Origin: SHLQ01 sp964445255
GTDB taxonomy: Bacteria; Actinomycetota; Acidimicrobiia; Acidimicrobiales; SHLQ01
NCBI GenBank assembly: GCA_964445255.1
Contig: CAYUKM010000059.1
Coordinates: forward strand, 1-16,350
DNA: 16,350 bases
Direction: 5' to 3'
Within the stretch, counting starts at the first letter, position 1. Each line of letters opens with the position of its first letter. The translations under genes were made by a program, and so were the position numbers. Under the pieces are notes generated by a model that worked only from the letters and a program-made list of their open reading frames with translations, ran no database searches and was not told the DNA's origin. Shown piece by piece: positions 6,928 to 13,948 of this stretch.

Positions 6928-7839
6928 CTAGGCGGTGATGACTACTAGGTCGGTTGGTTCGGTGGTTTCTGCCATGGGGAGGGGTTCGACGACTCGGCGC
7001 TTGCCAGCGACCTGCACGAGAATCAGCTCGCCGGTTTCGATCTGGACGATGCCCTTGGCTCGGACCGTATTTGGTGGGAGTTCGTCGAGGGTGACGTCGA
7101 GCTGCTCCCGGGTGATCGTGCCATCGAGCGAAATGACCTCGGCGCGGTGTTGATCGAACAGGCTTGAGTTCTGTGCCAGGTGGTCGACCGGGCGGCGGGC
7201 GCCAAGGCCGACGAGACCTGCTGTCGAATGCACCGAGTCGGCTAGCAGGATCGGTACTTCTGGGTTGAGTTCAGCGATCCGCTCGCGGACCTTGGCTACC
7301 CGAGCCTCGTCGACGAGGCTTCGCTTGCTGAGTAGAACCACATCCGCGGCATAGATCTGTGCGCGAACCGCGTCGGCCACTACCGACGATTCGTCCTCCC
7401 AATCGAGGAACTGGTCGAGGTCGGCCAACACGACGATGCTGTCGAGCTGGAATCCGGGCGTCGACGCAAAGCCTGCCGCGCTGGCTGGGTTGGCGATGCC
7501 GCTCATCTCGACCACGACGAGCTCGGGTGGTGTTGGCCTCGACCGAATCTGGTCGAACGCTTCGAGGAACCCGTTCTTGAGGCTGCAACACACGCAACCA
7601 CCGGAGAGGTCCAACGTGTCGGTTCCCTGACGTTCGATGAGCGCAGCGTCGATGTTGATCTCACCTACATCGTTGACCATCACGGCGATTGGAACATCGG
7701 TACGGGCCAACATCTCGTTGATCACAGTCGTCTTGCCGGCACCGAGGTAGCCGCCGAGCAACACGACCGGCACTCGTCGGCCATCCCACGGTGCGTAAAC
7801 CGGCTCGATGAAGGTGATCTCCTCTTCTTCTTCGTTCAT
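6928..7839 (-). CDS. COG0523 (CobW/G3E) GTPase, putative metallochaperone
   Basis: Member of the G3E family of P-loop GTPases that deliver metals (HypB, UreG, MeaB relatives). Of 303 residues, the Walker A is GGYLGAGKTT at 29-38. The family's metal-binding Cys-x-Cys-Cys is CVCC at 82-85. MVNDVGEINID at 54-64 takes the place of the common VNEFGE segment. The base-recognition motif NKxD is altered to SKRS (171-174), which may weaken guanine specificity. The C-terminal CobW_C region is short (about 240-285, RAKGIVQIETGE). The N-terminus has five consecutive Glu, and no His-rich metal loop is seen. The ATG overlaps the panC stop by four bases (ATGA), so translation is probably coupled. COG0523 subgroups serve zinc, cobalt or nitrile hydratase iron. 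Zinc delivery, for example to FolE in the same array, is a guess. Confidence 0.9.
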   Translation of the reverse strand: MNEEEEEITFIEPVYAPWDGRRVPVVLLGGYLGAGKTTVINEMLARTDVPIAVMVNDVGEINIDAALIERQGTDTLDLSGGCVCCSLKNGFLEAFDQIRSRPTPPELVVVEMSGIANPASAAGFASTPGFQLDSIVVLADLDQFLDWEDESSVVADAVRAQIYAADVVLLSKRSLVDEARVAKVRERIAELNPEVPILLADSVHSTAGLVGLGARRPVDHLAQNSSLFDQHRAEVISLDGTITREQLDVTLDELPPNTVRAKGIVQIETGELILVQVAGKRRVVEPLPMAETTEPTDLVVITA

Positions 7840-8696
7840 GACCTCGCATCCTCGATGGTGATTCCGACATTGTCGATTAGGCGTACATCGCCAAAGGGTA
7901 TGGCGGTCAGCAGCCGAATGTGGCCGCTAAGCACGTCCGGCGTCACCAACGAAGCATCATCGACGACGGCGACATAGTCAGGGTCAGCTGCCAAGGTCGC
8001 TGTGGCTAGTACTTCTCGGACAGCGGCCTCGACCACGGCAGGTGAACGCTCTCCGGCTTCGATGGCCCGCAAGCCCACTTGCAGCGCCTGCTGAATGAGC
8101 GGTGCCTCCGCCCGCTGCTTCGGTGACAGACGCAGGTTGCGGCTCGACATAGCCAGACCGTCGTTCTCCCGCACCGTCGGAAGACCACGCACCTCGACCG
8201 GGAGGTTGAGGTCGGACACCATGCGTCTGATCATCGCCAGTTGCTGAAAGTCCTTCTCACCGAAATAAGCAGTGCAAGCACCAACGATGTTGAACAGCTT
8301 GGTGACCACAGTGGAGACACCGGCGAGGTGGGTGGGCCGGTTGGCGCCCTCCCAGGGTTCGGTCACAACCCGAAGCGAAACGGTCGTCCAGTTCTCCTGC
8401 GGGTACATCTCGCCGACCGACGGTACGAAGAGATACGAGATCCCGGCCGCCTCTGCCTTGACAGCGTCGTCGTCGACCATGCGCGGGTAGCTGTCGAGAT
8501 CTTCGTCCGGGGCGAACTGCAAGGGGTTCACGAAGATGGATCCCACCCCCACGTCGTGCGAAGCTGCGGCTTCGAGCAGCGTCAGGTGTCCGGCATGCAG
8601 GGCTCCCATGGTTGGGGCGAATCCAACGCTACGCCCGGCCTCCCGCTCCCCGTCGAGGGCAACTCGAAGCTCGTCGATCGTATGGATGATCTGCAT
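7836..8696 (-). CDS. panC: Pantothenate synthetase (pantoate--beta-alanine ligase)
   Basis: Cytosolic enzyme that joins pantoate and beta-alanine with ATP, through a pantoyl-adenylate, to give pantothenate for coenzyme A. From the ATG at 8696 it has 286 residues, the normal size. Class-I synthetase-like motifs: PTMGALHAGH (28-37) contains the nucleotide-binding His pair. FVNPLQF (55-61) binds pantoate. FGEKDFQQ (145-152) and LAMSSRN (181-187) hold the catalytic Lys and the Ser-Arg that orient ATP. A GTG at 8732 would add 12 polar residues. I prefer the ATG because MQIIHTIDEL matches the family start. It follows a DUF2520 gene by 45 bp and overlaps the COG0523 gene by 4 bp. panD, which often follows panC in actinobacteria, is not here, so beta-alanine must come from elsewhere. 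Confidence 0.96.
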   Translation of the reverse strand: MQIIHTIDELRVALDGEREAGRSVGFAPTMGALHAGHLTLLEAAASHDVGVGSIFVNPLQFAPDEDLDSYPRMVDDDAVKAEAAGISYLFVPSVGEMYPQENWTTVSLRVVTEPWEGANRPTHLAGVSTVVTKLFNIVGACTAYFGEKDFQQLAMIRRMVSDLNLPVEVRGLPTVRENDGLAMSSRNLRLSPKQRAEAPLIQQALQVGLRAIEAGERSPAVVEAAVREVLATATLAADPDYVAVVDDASLVTPDVLSGHIRLLTAIPFGDVRLIDNVGITIEDARS

Positions 8697-8741
8697 CGGC
8701 CCAGTCTGCACATCGCCGGTTCTCAAATGCACGCAAAAACA

Positions 8742-9455
8742 TCAACTACTAGCTAGGCGACGAGCCTCAGCGACGAGAGCCTCGTAGGCCGCCACCTCAT
8801 CGGGCATTCGCTCGTTGAGTTCGCCAAGATGCGCGGAGATCGTTTCCTCATCACCCCGTGCCGCAGGACCGGTTAGAGCTGCCGCGGGTCCGAGTTCGGA
8901 AACGTTCTGCACACTCGACCAGACCAACGGTACGAAGGCCTCGAATGGGACACCGATCTCGGCTGCGATTCGCTCGACCTGGCCGAGCAGCGCCCCCAGG
9001 TGATTGGAGGCCACCGCGGCCGCGGCATGGTAAAGCACCCGGTCCTCGTCGTCGATGCGGAACCACTTGCCGCTCAGCAGTTCGGCCATCTCTTCAGCAA
9101 TCGGGTCACCCCCGACGGCGAAGTACGCTGACGTGAGAATCTCCGCACCGCGTTCCGCGTCGGCGAGCGAAGCCAGCGGATGGAGCCCAGCGGACCGATG
9201 CTCCCCTAGGACGCCAACGGAAGTCGCCCCAGAAAGGTGCACGACCACGGCGTCGTCAGGTTCTACCTGGGCAGCCACGTCAGCGATGGCGCCATCGGGA
9301 ACAGCGACGATGCACACATCTACGCCATTCGCTGCATCGGTGATGTCATCTCCTCGTCCGAAGACGTCGTTGCACGTCCATCCCTTTGCGCTTAGTGCGT
9401 GATGAAGCGCTCCCCCTGCGCGGCCGCGACCAACGAGGGAGAATCGCCGCGTCAT
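8742..9455 (-). CDS. Rossmann-fold oxidoreductase-like protein with DUF2520 domain
   Basis: Of 237 residues, the N-terminal half is an NAD(P)-binding Rossmann domain that begins RRFSLVGRGRAGGAL, a GxGxxG-type loop. DVCIVAVPDGAI (about 47-58) and VVVHLSGATS (70-79) match the ProC/ketopantoate reductase-like fold. AGLHPLASL (89-97) is the conserved His-Pro segment of the DUF2520 group. The C-terminal helical DUF2520 domain runs from about 120, with HAAAAVASNHLGALL. The same gene lies near panC and folK in mycobacteria. Proximity to panC makes a role as ketopantoate reductase, or another step towards pantoate, attractive, but this is inference. The gene starts six bases after the folK stop and ends 45 bp before panC, so the three are likely cotranscribed. 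Confidence 0.88.
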   Translation of the reverse strand: MTRRFSLVGRGRAGGALHHALSAKGWTCNDVFGRGDDITDAANGVDVCIVAVPDGAIADVAAQVEPDDAVVVHLSGATSVGVLGEHRSAGLHPLASLADAERGAEILTSAYFAVGGDPIAEEMAELLSGKWFRIDDEDRVLYHAAAAVASNHLGALLGQVERIAAEIGVPFEAFVPLVWSSVQNVSELGPAAALTGPAARGDEETISAHLGELNERMPDEVAAYEALVAEARRLASS

Positions 9456-9461
9456 TTCAGA

Positions 9462-9926
9462 TCAAACCGACTCGTCAGGGAGGTAAAGGTGGACCTCGGC
9501 CGGGTCGGGCTCGGTGAAGCTGTCCGGAATGAGATCAGGGGCGAGCTCACCTAGGGGCATGAGAACAAAGGCCCGCTCGAACATTCGTGGGTGAGGCACG
9601 ATGAGATCATGCTCGTCGACGAGTTCACCGTCGATCCATAGAACGTCGACGTCTAGAGTGCGAGGACCCCAACGCTCACCCCGCACACGACCAGCATCTT
9701 CCTCGCGCTCTTGGCACACTCGCAACAACTGTCGAGCCGTGCGGTCGGTCGACAACTGCACGACCGCGTTTAGGTATGGGCCTTGGTCGTCTGGGCCACC
9801 GACGGGCGCGCTCTCCCAAGTTGAGGAAATCTTGACGACATCGGGGATACGACCGATGGCATGTTCGAGATGGGCTTGACGGTCTCCAAGGTTGGATCCG
9901 AGCCCAAGAAAGGCTCGGCGGGTCAC
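9462..9926 (-). CDS. folK: 2-amino-4-hydroxy-6-hydroxymethyldihydropteridine pyrophosphokinase
   Basis: HPPK transfers pyrophosphate from ATP to 6-hydroxymethyl-dihydropterin, making the FolP substrate. The 154 residues fit the family. GLGSNLGD (8-15) forms the first pterin/ATP loop. RWGPRTLDVDVL (85-96) is the signature, with the two magnesium aspartates at 92 and 94. VPHPRMFERAFVL (110-122) closes the active site. The start codon is GTG at 9924-9926 and overlaps the folB stop by four bases (GTGA), a translational-coupling arrangement. This makes the start secure although no separate ribosome site is needed. The short acidic C-terminus (EPDPAEVHLYLPDESV) is unremarkable. The DUF2520 gene follows after six bases. 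Confidence 0.97.
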   Translation of the reverse strand: MTRRAFLGLGSNLGDRQAHLEHAIGRIPDVVKISSTWESAPVGGPDDQGPYLNAVVQLSTDRTARQLLRVCQEREEDAGRVRGERWGPRTLDVDVLWIDGELVDEHDLIVPHPRMFERAFVLMPLGELAPDLIPDSFTEPDPAEVHLYLPDESV

Positions 9927-10285
9927 GAGCGTTGCCGCCGAATCGTTACCCCGGAGCTCGCTAGGTCTTGTGGCACCGGGGGCCGCAGCTTTCGAATCGT
10001 CACGCGGGTGGCCAAGGCCAGTTCATTTTCCAACACGAGGTCCGCCACCTCGCTTGCAAACCGTTCCAAGAGTCCGTACCGACTTTCCTCCGCCAAAGCG
10101 CTGATTTCCGCCACCAAAGTTCCGTAGTCAATGGTATTTGCTAAGTCGTCGCTCGCGCCTGCCTGTGCCAAGTCACACTCGACGTCGACATCGATCTCGA
10201 AAGGCTGTCGTCGCTCGACTTCCTCGGGCAATATCCCGCAGTACGCCAATACGCGAAGTCCGCGCAGCTCGATCGTGTCAGTCAC
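9923..10285 (-). CDS. folB: Dihydroneopterin aldolase
   Basis: FolB converts 7,8-dihydroneopterin to 6-hydroxymethyl-dihydropterin and glycolaldehyde, and works as an octamer of short tunnelling-fold subunits. I start it at the GTG at 10285, giving 120 residues, the typical length, with DTIELRGLRVLAYCGILPEE at the N-terminus. The active-site Glu lies in GILPEEVERRQPFEIDV. ANTIDYGTLVAEI and LLERFASEVADLVL are the usual mid-protein motifs, and the catalytic Lys is in VTIRKLRPPV. The frame is open back to 10453, but the extra residues are unlike the family and lie inside the upstream gene. The start overlaps that gene by eight bases (GTGACTGA), and its stop overlaps folK by four, so this gene is translationally tied on both sides. 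Confidence 0.95.
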   Translation of the reverse strand: MTDTIELRGLRVLAYCGILPEEVERRQPFEIDVDVECDLAQAGASDDLANTIDYGTLVAEISALAEESRYGLLERFASEVADLVLENELALATRVTIRKLRPPVPQDLASSGVTIRRQRS

Positions 10286-10820
10286 GCAGGTCGATGATGT
10301 CGTCTCGATCGATATCACCAGCAACGGCAACGATCTCGCGACCGAGCGGGCCGATCTGGCGAGAGAGTAGTTGCTCGACGGTGACGATCGCCTTGGGTTG
10401 ATCTGGAACCATTCCCGTCCAGACGAGGTATCCCGCGACAATACCGGTGACATGGTCTCCCAGTTCTTCGCGGTGCATGAGCACGCGGAAGCCTTGGGTG
10501 GTCAACATGTTTATGTCGCTGTAGAGCTGGTTTAAGAAGCGACCGCCATCCTCTGGGCCGCGGAATGGGCGGTGAACCCAGGAGACGTCCTCTTCGTCAT
10601 AGCTGTGCAGATTCGAGTTGTTTGGAATCAGCGAGAGGATTCGGTCGAAGCCGTTGACTCGAGTCCAAATGATTTCCTCTTGGCGGCGGACCCGGCGATG
10701 CGCCTCTCCGTATCCTCCGAGCCGCTCAGCTACTGCTAGTTGCTCTTTGAGAACCCACGTGAAGTGGCGAGGTTGAATCCCAAGCGCCCATTTGCCTTTG
10801 AGTTTATGGCTTGGTGCCAT
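10278..10820 (-). CDS. Degenerate dual-specificity-phosphatase-like protein (predicted pseudophosphatase)
   Basis: Not a known folate gene. The 180 residues match the layout of a cysteine phosphatase of the DSP type. RILSLIPNNSN (60-70) is like the early strand, and DVSWVHRPFRGPED (78-91) like the WPD-region strand with its acidic residue. A helix (LNQLYSDINMLTTQG, 96-110) comes next, and then FRVLMHREELGDHVTGIVAGYL where HCxxGxxR should stand. Arg117 (codon CGC) occupies the Cys position, one transition from TGC. The loop is one residue longer, and the closing Arg is replaced by His123. Catalysis by the usual phosphocysteine route is therefore excluded. The helix after the loop and a segment resembling the final helices remain. 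The ATG follows the folP stop with no gap, and the end overlaps folB by 8 bp. A scaffold or ligand-binding role is possible. The family assignment is from pattern only. Confidence 0.68.
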   Translation of the reverse strand: MAPSHKLKGKWALGIQPRHFTWVLKEQLAVAERLGGYGEAHRRVRRQEEIIWTRVNGFDRILSLIPNNSNLHSYDEEDVSWVHRPFRGPEDGGRFLNQLYSDINMLTTQGFRVLMHREELGDHVTGIVAGYLVWTGMVPDQPKAIVTVEQLLSRQIGPLGREIVAVAGDIDRDDIIDLRD

Positions 10821-11672
10821 CTAGTAACCGTCCCGGTGTAATTCAGCCAGTTGTCGAACATGTTGGGCAGCCAAGGCCGTCATGCGAACATCGTGCACTC
10901 GCACGATATGCGCCCCGCGTAGCCATGACCACACGGAGCAAACCATAGACCCTTCCCGACGGTCATCTGTGTCTATTTTGGCCTTGTTTTGCTCGTTTAT
11001 CGCCAAAATTTCGCCGATAAATCGCTTTCTGCTTACTCCTAGAAGAAGCCTATCGTCGACGACACTAGCCAATTCTGTTAGATCTCGCAGGAGGGTGAGG
11101 TTGTGGTCGGTGGTTTTTCCGAACCCGACCCCCGGATCGAGCCATAAATGCTCAACGCCCGCGGCCCGACCCCGGGCACTCGCCGCAGCGAGCGCGGCGC
11201 CTACTTCAGCCACCACATCGCCATAGGACGGGTTGTCCTGCATCGTCTGTGGTTCGCCCTGCATATGCATGGCCACCCACCCAGCGTTTCCTGCAGCTGC
11301 GACAGCCTCCAAGCTCGCGGTGATGTCGTTGACGATGTGGGCCCCCGCGGCGATCGCTGCCTCAGCAACCTCGGGCTTGACGGTGTCGATTGAGAGCACA
11401 CATCGCCCGGCCAACGCCTTGATCACCGGAATCGTGCGATTCAGTTCCTCATCGAGTGACACCGGCTCGGCGCCGGGCTGGCTGGACTCTCCACCGATGT
11501 CAACGATGTCTGCGCCATCGCGAAGCATCTGCTCGGCGTGCATTACCGCACGGTCGACCGTCCCCCATCGGCCACCGTCGCTGAAGGAGTCCGGGGTCGC
11601 GTTGAGAACTCCCATGATGAGCGGGCCATCGGGATCCAGTCCATCAAGCAATCGCCGCGGGTCGTGAACCAC
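10821..11672 (-). CDS. folP: Dihydropteroate synthase
   Basis: Condenses hydroxymethyl-dihydropterin pyrophosphate with p-aminobenzoate; the target of sulfonamides. From the GTG at 11672 it has 283 residues, normal for the TIM-barrel family. This start lies 14 bp after the folE stop. The frame extends back to 11810, but that part overlaps folE and is unlike DHPS. Motifs: LIMGVLNATPDSFSDGG (18-34), HIVNDITA (112-119), LDPGVGFGK (178-186) with the pterin-binding Asp/Lys, SRKRF (214-218) and RVHDV (258-262) with the phosphate-binding Arg/His. Loop 2 reads GGESSQPGA (60-68) instead of the near-universal GGESTRPGA, replacing the conserved Thr-Arg by Ser-Gln. The rest is canonical, so I expect a working enzyme with possibly altered substrate or sulfonamide contacts. 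A role for a second paralogue elsewhere cannot be excluded. Confidence 0.95.
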   Translation of the reverse strand: MVHDPRRLLDGLDPDGPLIMGVLNATPDSFSDGGRWGTVDRAVMHAEQMLRDGADIVDIGGESSQPGAEPVSLDEELNRTIPVIKALAGRCVLSIDTVKPEVAEAAIAAGAHIVNDITASLEAVAAAGNAGWVAMHMQGEPQTMQDNPSYGDVVAEVGAALAAASARGRAAGVEHLWLDPGVGFGKTTDHNLTLLRDLTELASVVDDRLLLGVSRKRFIGEILAINEQNKAKIDTDDRREGSMVCSVWSWLRGAHIVRVHDVRMTALAAQHVRQLAELHRDGY

Positions 11673-11686
11673 GGGGCTACCGTTCG

Positions 11687-12292
11687 CTAGCGGCCGGTGA
11701 GGAAACGCATCGCTTCTGATCGCGAAGCCACACTGTCGCGGAAGACACCGTGAACAGCCGACGTCACCGTCGAAGAGCCGGGCTTGCGCACCCCTCGCAT
11801 CGACATACACATGTGCTCGGCCTCGACGACGGCGAGCACACCTTCGGGGTCGAGAACATCTCGTACCGCATCAGCCATCTGGCGGGTGAGACGCTCTTGT
11901 ACCTGAGGTCGTCGAGCGTACCCGTCGACCATGCGTGCAATCTTCGAAAGCCCGGTGATCTTTCCTCCAGGTCGCGGGATGTAGGCAACGTGTGCTGTTC
12001 CAAAGAACGGAAGTAAATGATGTTCACACATCGAATAGATCGGGATGTCGCGCACCATGATCATTTCGTCGTGGTCGACATCGAAGACCTTCCGGAGATG
12101 CTCCTTCGGGTCTTCTTGTAGGCCACCGGAGATTTCGGCGTACATGCGGGCAACGCGAGCTGGCGTGTCGAGGAGGCCATCGCGCTCAGGGTCTTCCCCG
12201 ATCGCGGCCAAGATGGTGCGAACCGCGGATTCAATATTGTCGTGATCGACTTTGTTGCGAACCGGTTCGAGACGGTCGTCAGATTCGGGCAT
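11687..12292 (-). CDS. folE: GTP cyclohydrolase I
   Basis: Zinc enzyme that opens GTP to 7,8-dihydroneopterin triphosphate, the first step of folate synthesis. It is a homodecamer in the cytosol. Of 201 residues, SMCEHHLLPFFG (87-98) supplies zinc ligands Cys89 and His92. The third is Cys162 in HMCMSMRGV. KITGLSKIARMV (111-122) and KPGSSTVTSAVHGVF (170-184) bind substrate and shape the decamer. The N-terminal helix begins about residue 19 (NIESAVRTILAAIGEDPERDGL). The gene starts 65 bp after the hpt stop with only a weak purine-rich (AGAGAGAG) ribosome site, and is followed by folP after 14 bp. In mycobacteria ftsH separates hpt and folE; it is absent here. Confidence 0.98.
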   Translation of the reverse strand: MPESDDRLEPVRNKVDHDNIESAVRTILAAIGEDPERDGLLDTPARVARMYAEISGGLQEDPKEHLRKVFDVDHDEMIMVRDIPIYSMCEHHLLPFFGTAHVAYIPRPGGKITGLSKIARMVDGYARRPQVQERLTRQMADAVRDVLDPEGVLAVVEAEHMCMSMRGVRKPGSSTVTSAVHGVFRDSVASRSEAMRFLTGR

Positions 12293-12357
12293 TACTCGCT
12301 CTCTCTGTTCAGCAATTGTGCGTCTCGGAATTCCAAGCTACGCACGCGTTCCAAGTC

Positions 12358-12894
12358 TTAGTGGTCGACCGCGCCGACGTACCGGGCAATATAGGGCAGA
12401 TTGCGGTACTTGCCGGCCGCGTCAAGACCGTAACCAACCACAAAATCCGGGGGCAGTTCGAAGCCCACGTACTTCAACGACTCGTCCACCTTCTGGCGAC
12501 CCTCGCGAACCGTCAACGCACACACCTCCACCGACGCAGCAGCGCGGTTCTCGAGGTTTCGACGGAGATAGCTGAGAGTTAACCCAGAATCGATGATGTC
12601 TTCGACCACGATGACGTGGCGACCTTCGAGATCCTCATCGAGGTCCTTAAGGATCCGAACGACACCTGAAGATGCGGTTGCATTGCCATAGGACGACACC
12701 GCCATGAAGTCGATTTCCACCGCTAGATCAATAGCGCGGGAAAGATCGGCCATGAAAACGTATGCACCGCGAAGCACGCCAACAAGCAGAGGCCTGATAC
12801 CGGCGTAGTCCGCGCTGATCTGGGCACCCAACTCGCGAACCCGGTTTTGGATTTGCTCCTCGCTGACGAGGATCTCGCCGACTTCGTTGTTCAT
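12358..12894 (-). CDS. hpt: Hypoxanthine (guanine) phosphoribosyltransferase
   Basis: Purine salvage enzyme that joins hypoxanthine or guanine to PRPP to give IMP or GMP. From the ATG at 12894 it has 178 residues, matching the usual bacterial length. VGVLRGAYVFMADLSRAI (38-55) is the first loop with cis-peptide motif. The flexible loop carries SSYGNATASSG (67-77). VVEDIIDSGLTL (96-107) is the PRPP signature with the acidic pair. DFVVGYGLDAAGKYRNLPYI (150-169) binds the base. The frame is open to 13035, overlapping the tilS end. An ATG at 12963 would add 23 Ser/Gly-rich residues; since some actinobacterial Hpt proteins have N-terminal extensions, that start is possible. It lies next to tilS as in many bacteria. 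The gap to tilS is 109 bp with the chosen start. Confidence 0.95.
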   Translation of the reverse strand: MNNEVGEILVSEEQIQNRVRELGAQISADYAGIRPLLVGVLRGAYVFMADLSRAIDLAVEIDFMAVSSYGNATASSGVVRILKDLDEDLEGRHVIVVEDIIDSGLTLSYLRRNLENRAAASVEVCALTVREGRQKVDESLKYVGFELPPDFVVGYGLDAAGKYRNLPYIARYVGAVDH

Positions 12895-13003
12895 AATGCG
12901 ACCGGAGTCAGACCCATTGCCTGCGCTCACTGAAGTCCCATTGCTAACGATTACGCGCTCCATGCCCTGTAAAACGGTAGCGGCACGGAAGCAATGTCCC
13001 TCG

Positions 13004-13948
13004 TTATGGGGCTCCAAGTTTGGGGGAAGGGTCAACGCCCAATCGTTGCGCGGATCGGCTCACTCGATGTCCTCCGGTGACCTCGGCGGCCAACGCGTCG
13101 CCCCGAGCGACGGCGAGAACCCGCTCTACCGAGCCCGCGTCGATGGGATAGTCGTCGCCGGTTTGAGCTTGGACCCAGCGTTGCAGCGCGGAGGCAGCGA
13201 TAGCGCGTGGCGCCTCTGCAACGGCGAGCGCATCCTCGGGGTCAAGGTCCCCCGCTGCCAGCTCAACAACCTCCACGGCCGAGCGGGCGTGGTCCGCGGT
13301 TCGTGCGAGCAACGGCACGACATCTCGCCCCGCGATATCGCTCAAAAGGGGGATGAGTTCGCTTCGAACCCGATTGCGGACGAACGCGGGGTCGGCATTG
13401 GACGGATCGAAGAACGGCGCCCATCCCATGGCCTCGCAGACCGCTTCGGTGTCGCTGCGCCGAAGGGCAAGAATCGGCCGCCTAGGACCCGGCTGCATAG
13501 CACCGAGCCCACGAAGCCCCGCCCCCCGCATCAGGTTGATGAGGACCGTTTCGGCCTGGTCGTCCATGGTGTGACCGGTTGCGGCGTCAGGACCCAATAC
13601 TTCGTAGCGAGCAGCCCGCATCCGAGCCTCAAGGTTGGCCTTACCATGAACCTCGACGGTCGCTCGCTCAAAGTTCGCACCTAACTCTTCGGCGTACCGA
13701 GCCACGCGATCAGCCTCGTTCTTTGACCCCGAGCGCTGACCATGATCTACGTGAACGGCGGTTACTTCACAGCCTGAGGCCACCGCCAAAGCCATCAGTG
13801 CGAGCGAGTCGGCACCGCCTGACACCCCGCATCTCAGCTCCGTACCGGAGGAGGCAAAGGTGACCGACGCGCCGCATCGATCGAGAAGATCGCCGAAACG
13901 CTCCGACGTTAGGCCGACACTCGAGCCGGGCTTACCCGATCGATCCAT
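13004..13948 (-). CDS. tilS: tRNA(Ile)-lysidine synthase
   Basis: TilS attaches lysine to C34 of the CAU-anticodon isoleucine tRNA using ATP, changing both its codon and its charging identity; it is normally essential. Of 314 residues, the PP-loop is SGGADS (43-48). HVDHGQRSGS (66-75), the GHTMDDQAETVLINLMRGAG stretch (125-144) and DPSNADPAFVRNRVR (181-195) are family signatures that bind ATP and tRNA. The C-terminal region is short compared with E. coli TilS, as expected for actinobacteria. The ATG lies 40 bp inside the end of the preceding DUF2342 gene. The next in-frame candidate start is a GTG inside the PP-loop, so the overlap is probably real. hpt follows. Confidence 0.96.
   Translation of the reverse strand: MDRSGKPGSSVGLTSERFGDLLDRCGASVTFASSGTELRCGVSGGADSLALMALAVASGCEVTAVHVDHGQRSGSKNEADRVARYAEELGANFERATVEVHGKANLEARMRAARYEVLGPDAATGHTMDDQAETVLINLMRGAGLRGLGAMQPGPRRPILALRRSDTEAVCEAMGWAPFFDPSNADPAFVRNRVRSELIPLLSDIAGRDVVPLLARTADHARSAVEVVELAAGDLDPEDALAVAEAPRAIAASALQRWVQAQTGDDYPIDAGSVERVLAVARGDALAAEVTGGHRVSRSAQRLGVDPSPKLGAP

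Noticed and set aside
10286..10453. Longer folB start giving 176 residues
   Set aside because: The added 56 residues are low-complexity Ser/Arg-rich and overlap the preceding gene. The GTG at 10285 gives the standard length.
11673..11810. Longer folP start overlapping folE
   Set aside because: The extra 46 residues lie almost wholly inside the folE coding frame and do not match any dihydropteroate synthase N-terminus.
12293..12357. SigR-type promoter before folE (GGAAT present on the minus strand)
   Set aside because: The bases 18 positions downstream are TGA rather than GTT, so the match is incomplete.
12887..13684. Plus-strand open frame of 265 codons antisense to tilS
   Set aside because: tilS signatures on the other strand are unambiguous and the antisense translation shows no family features.
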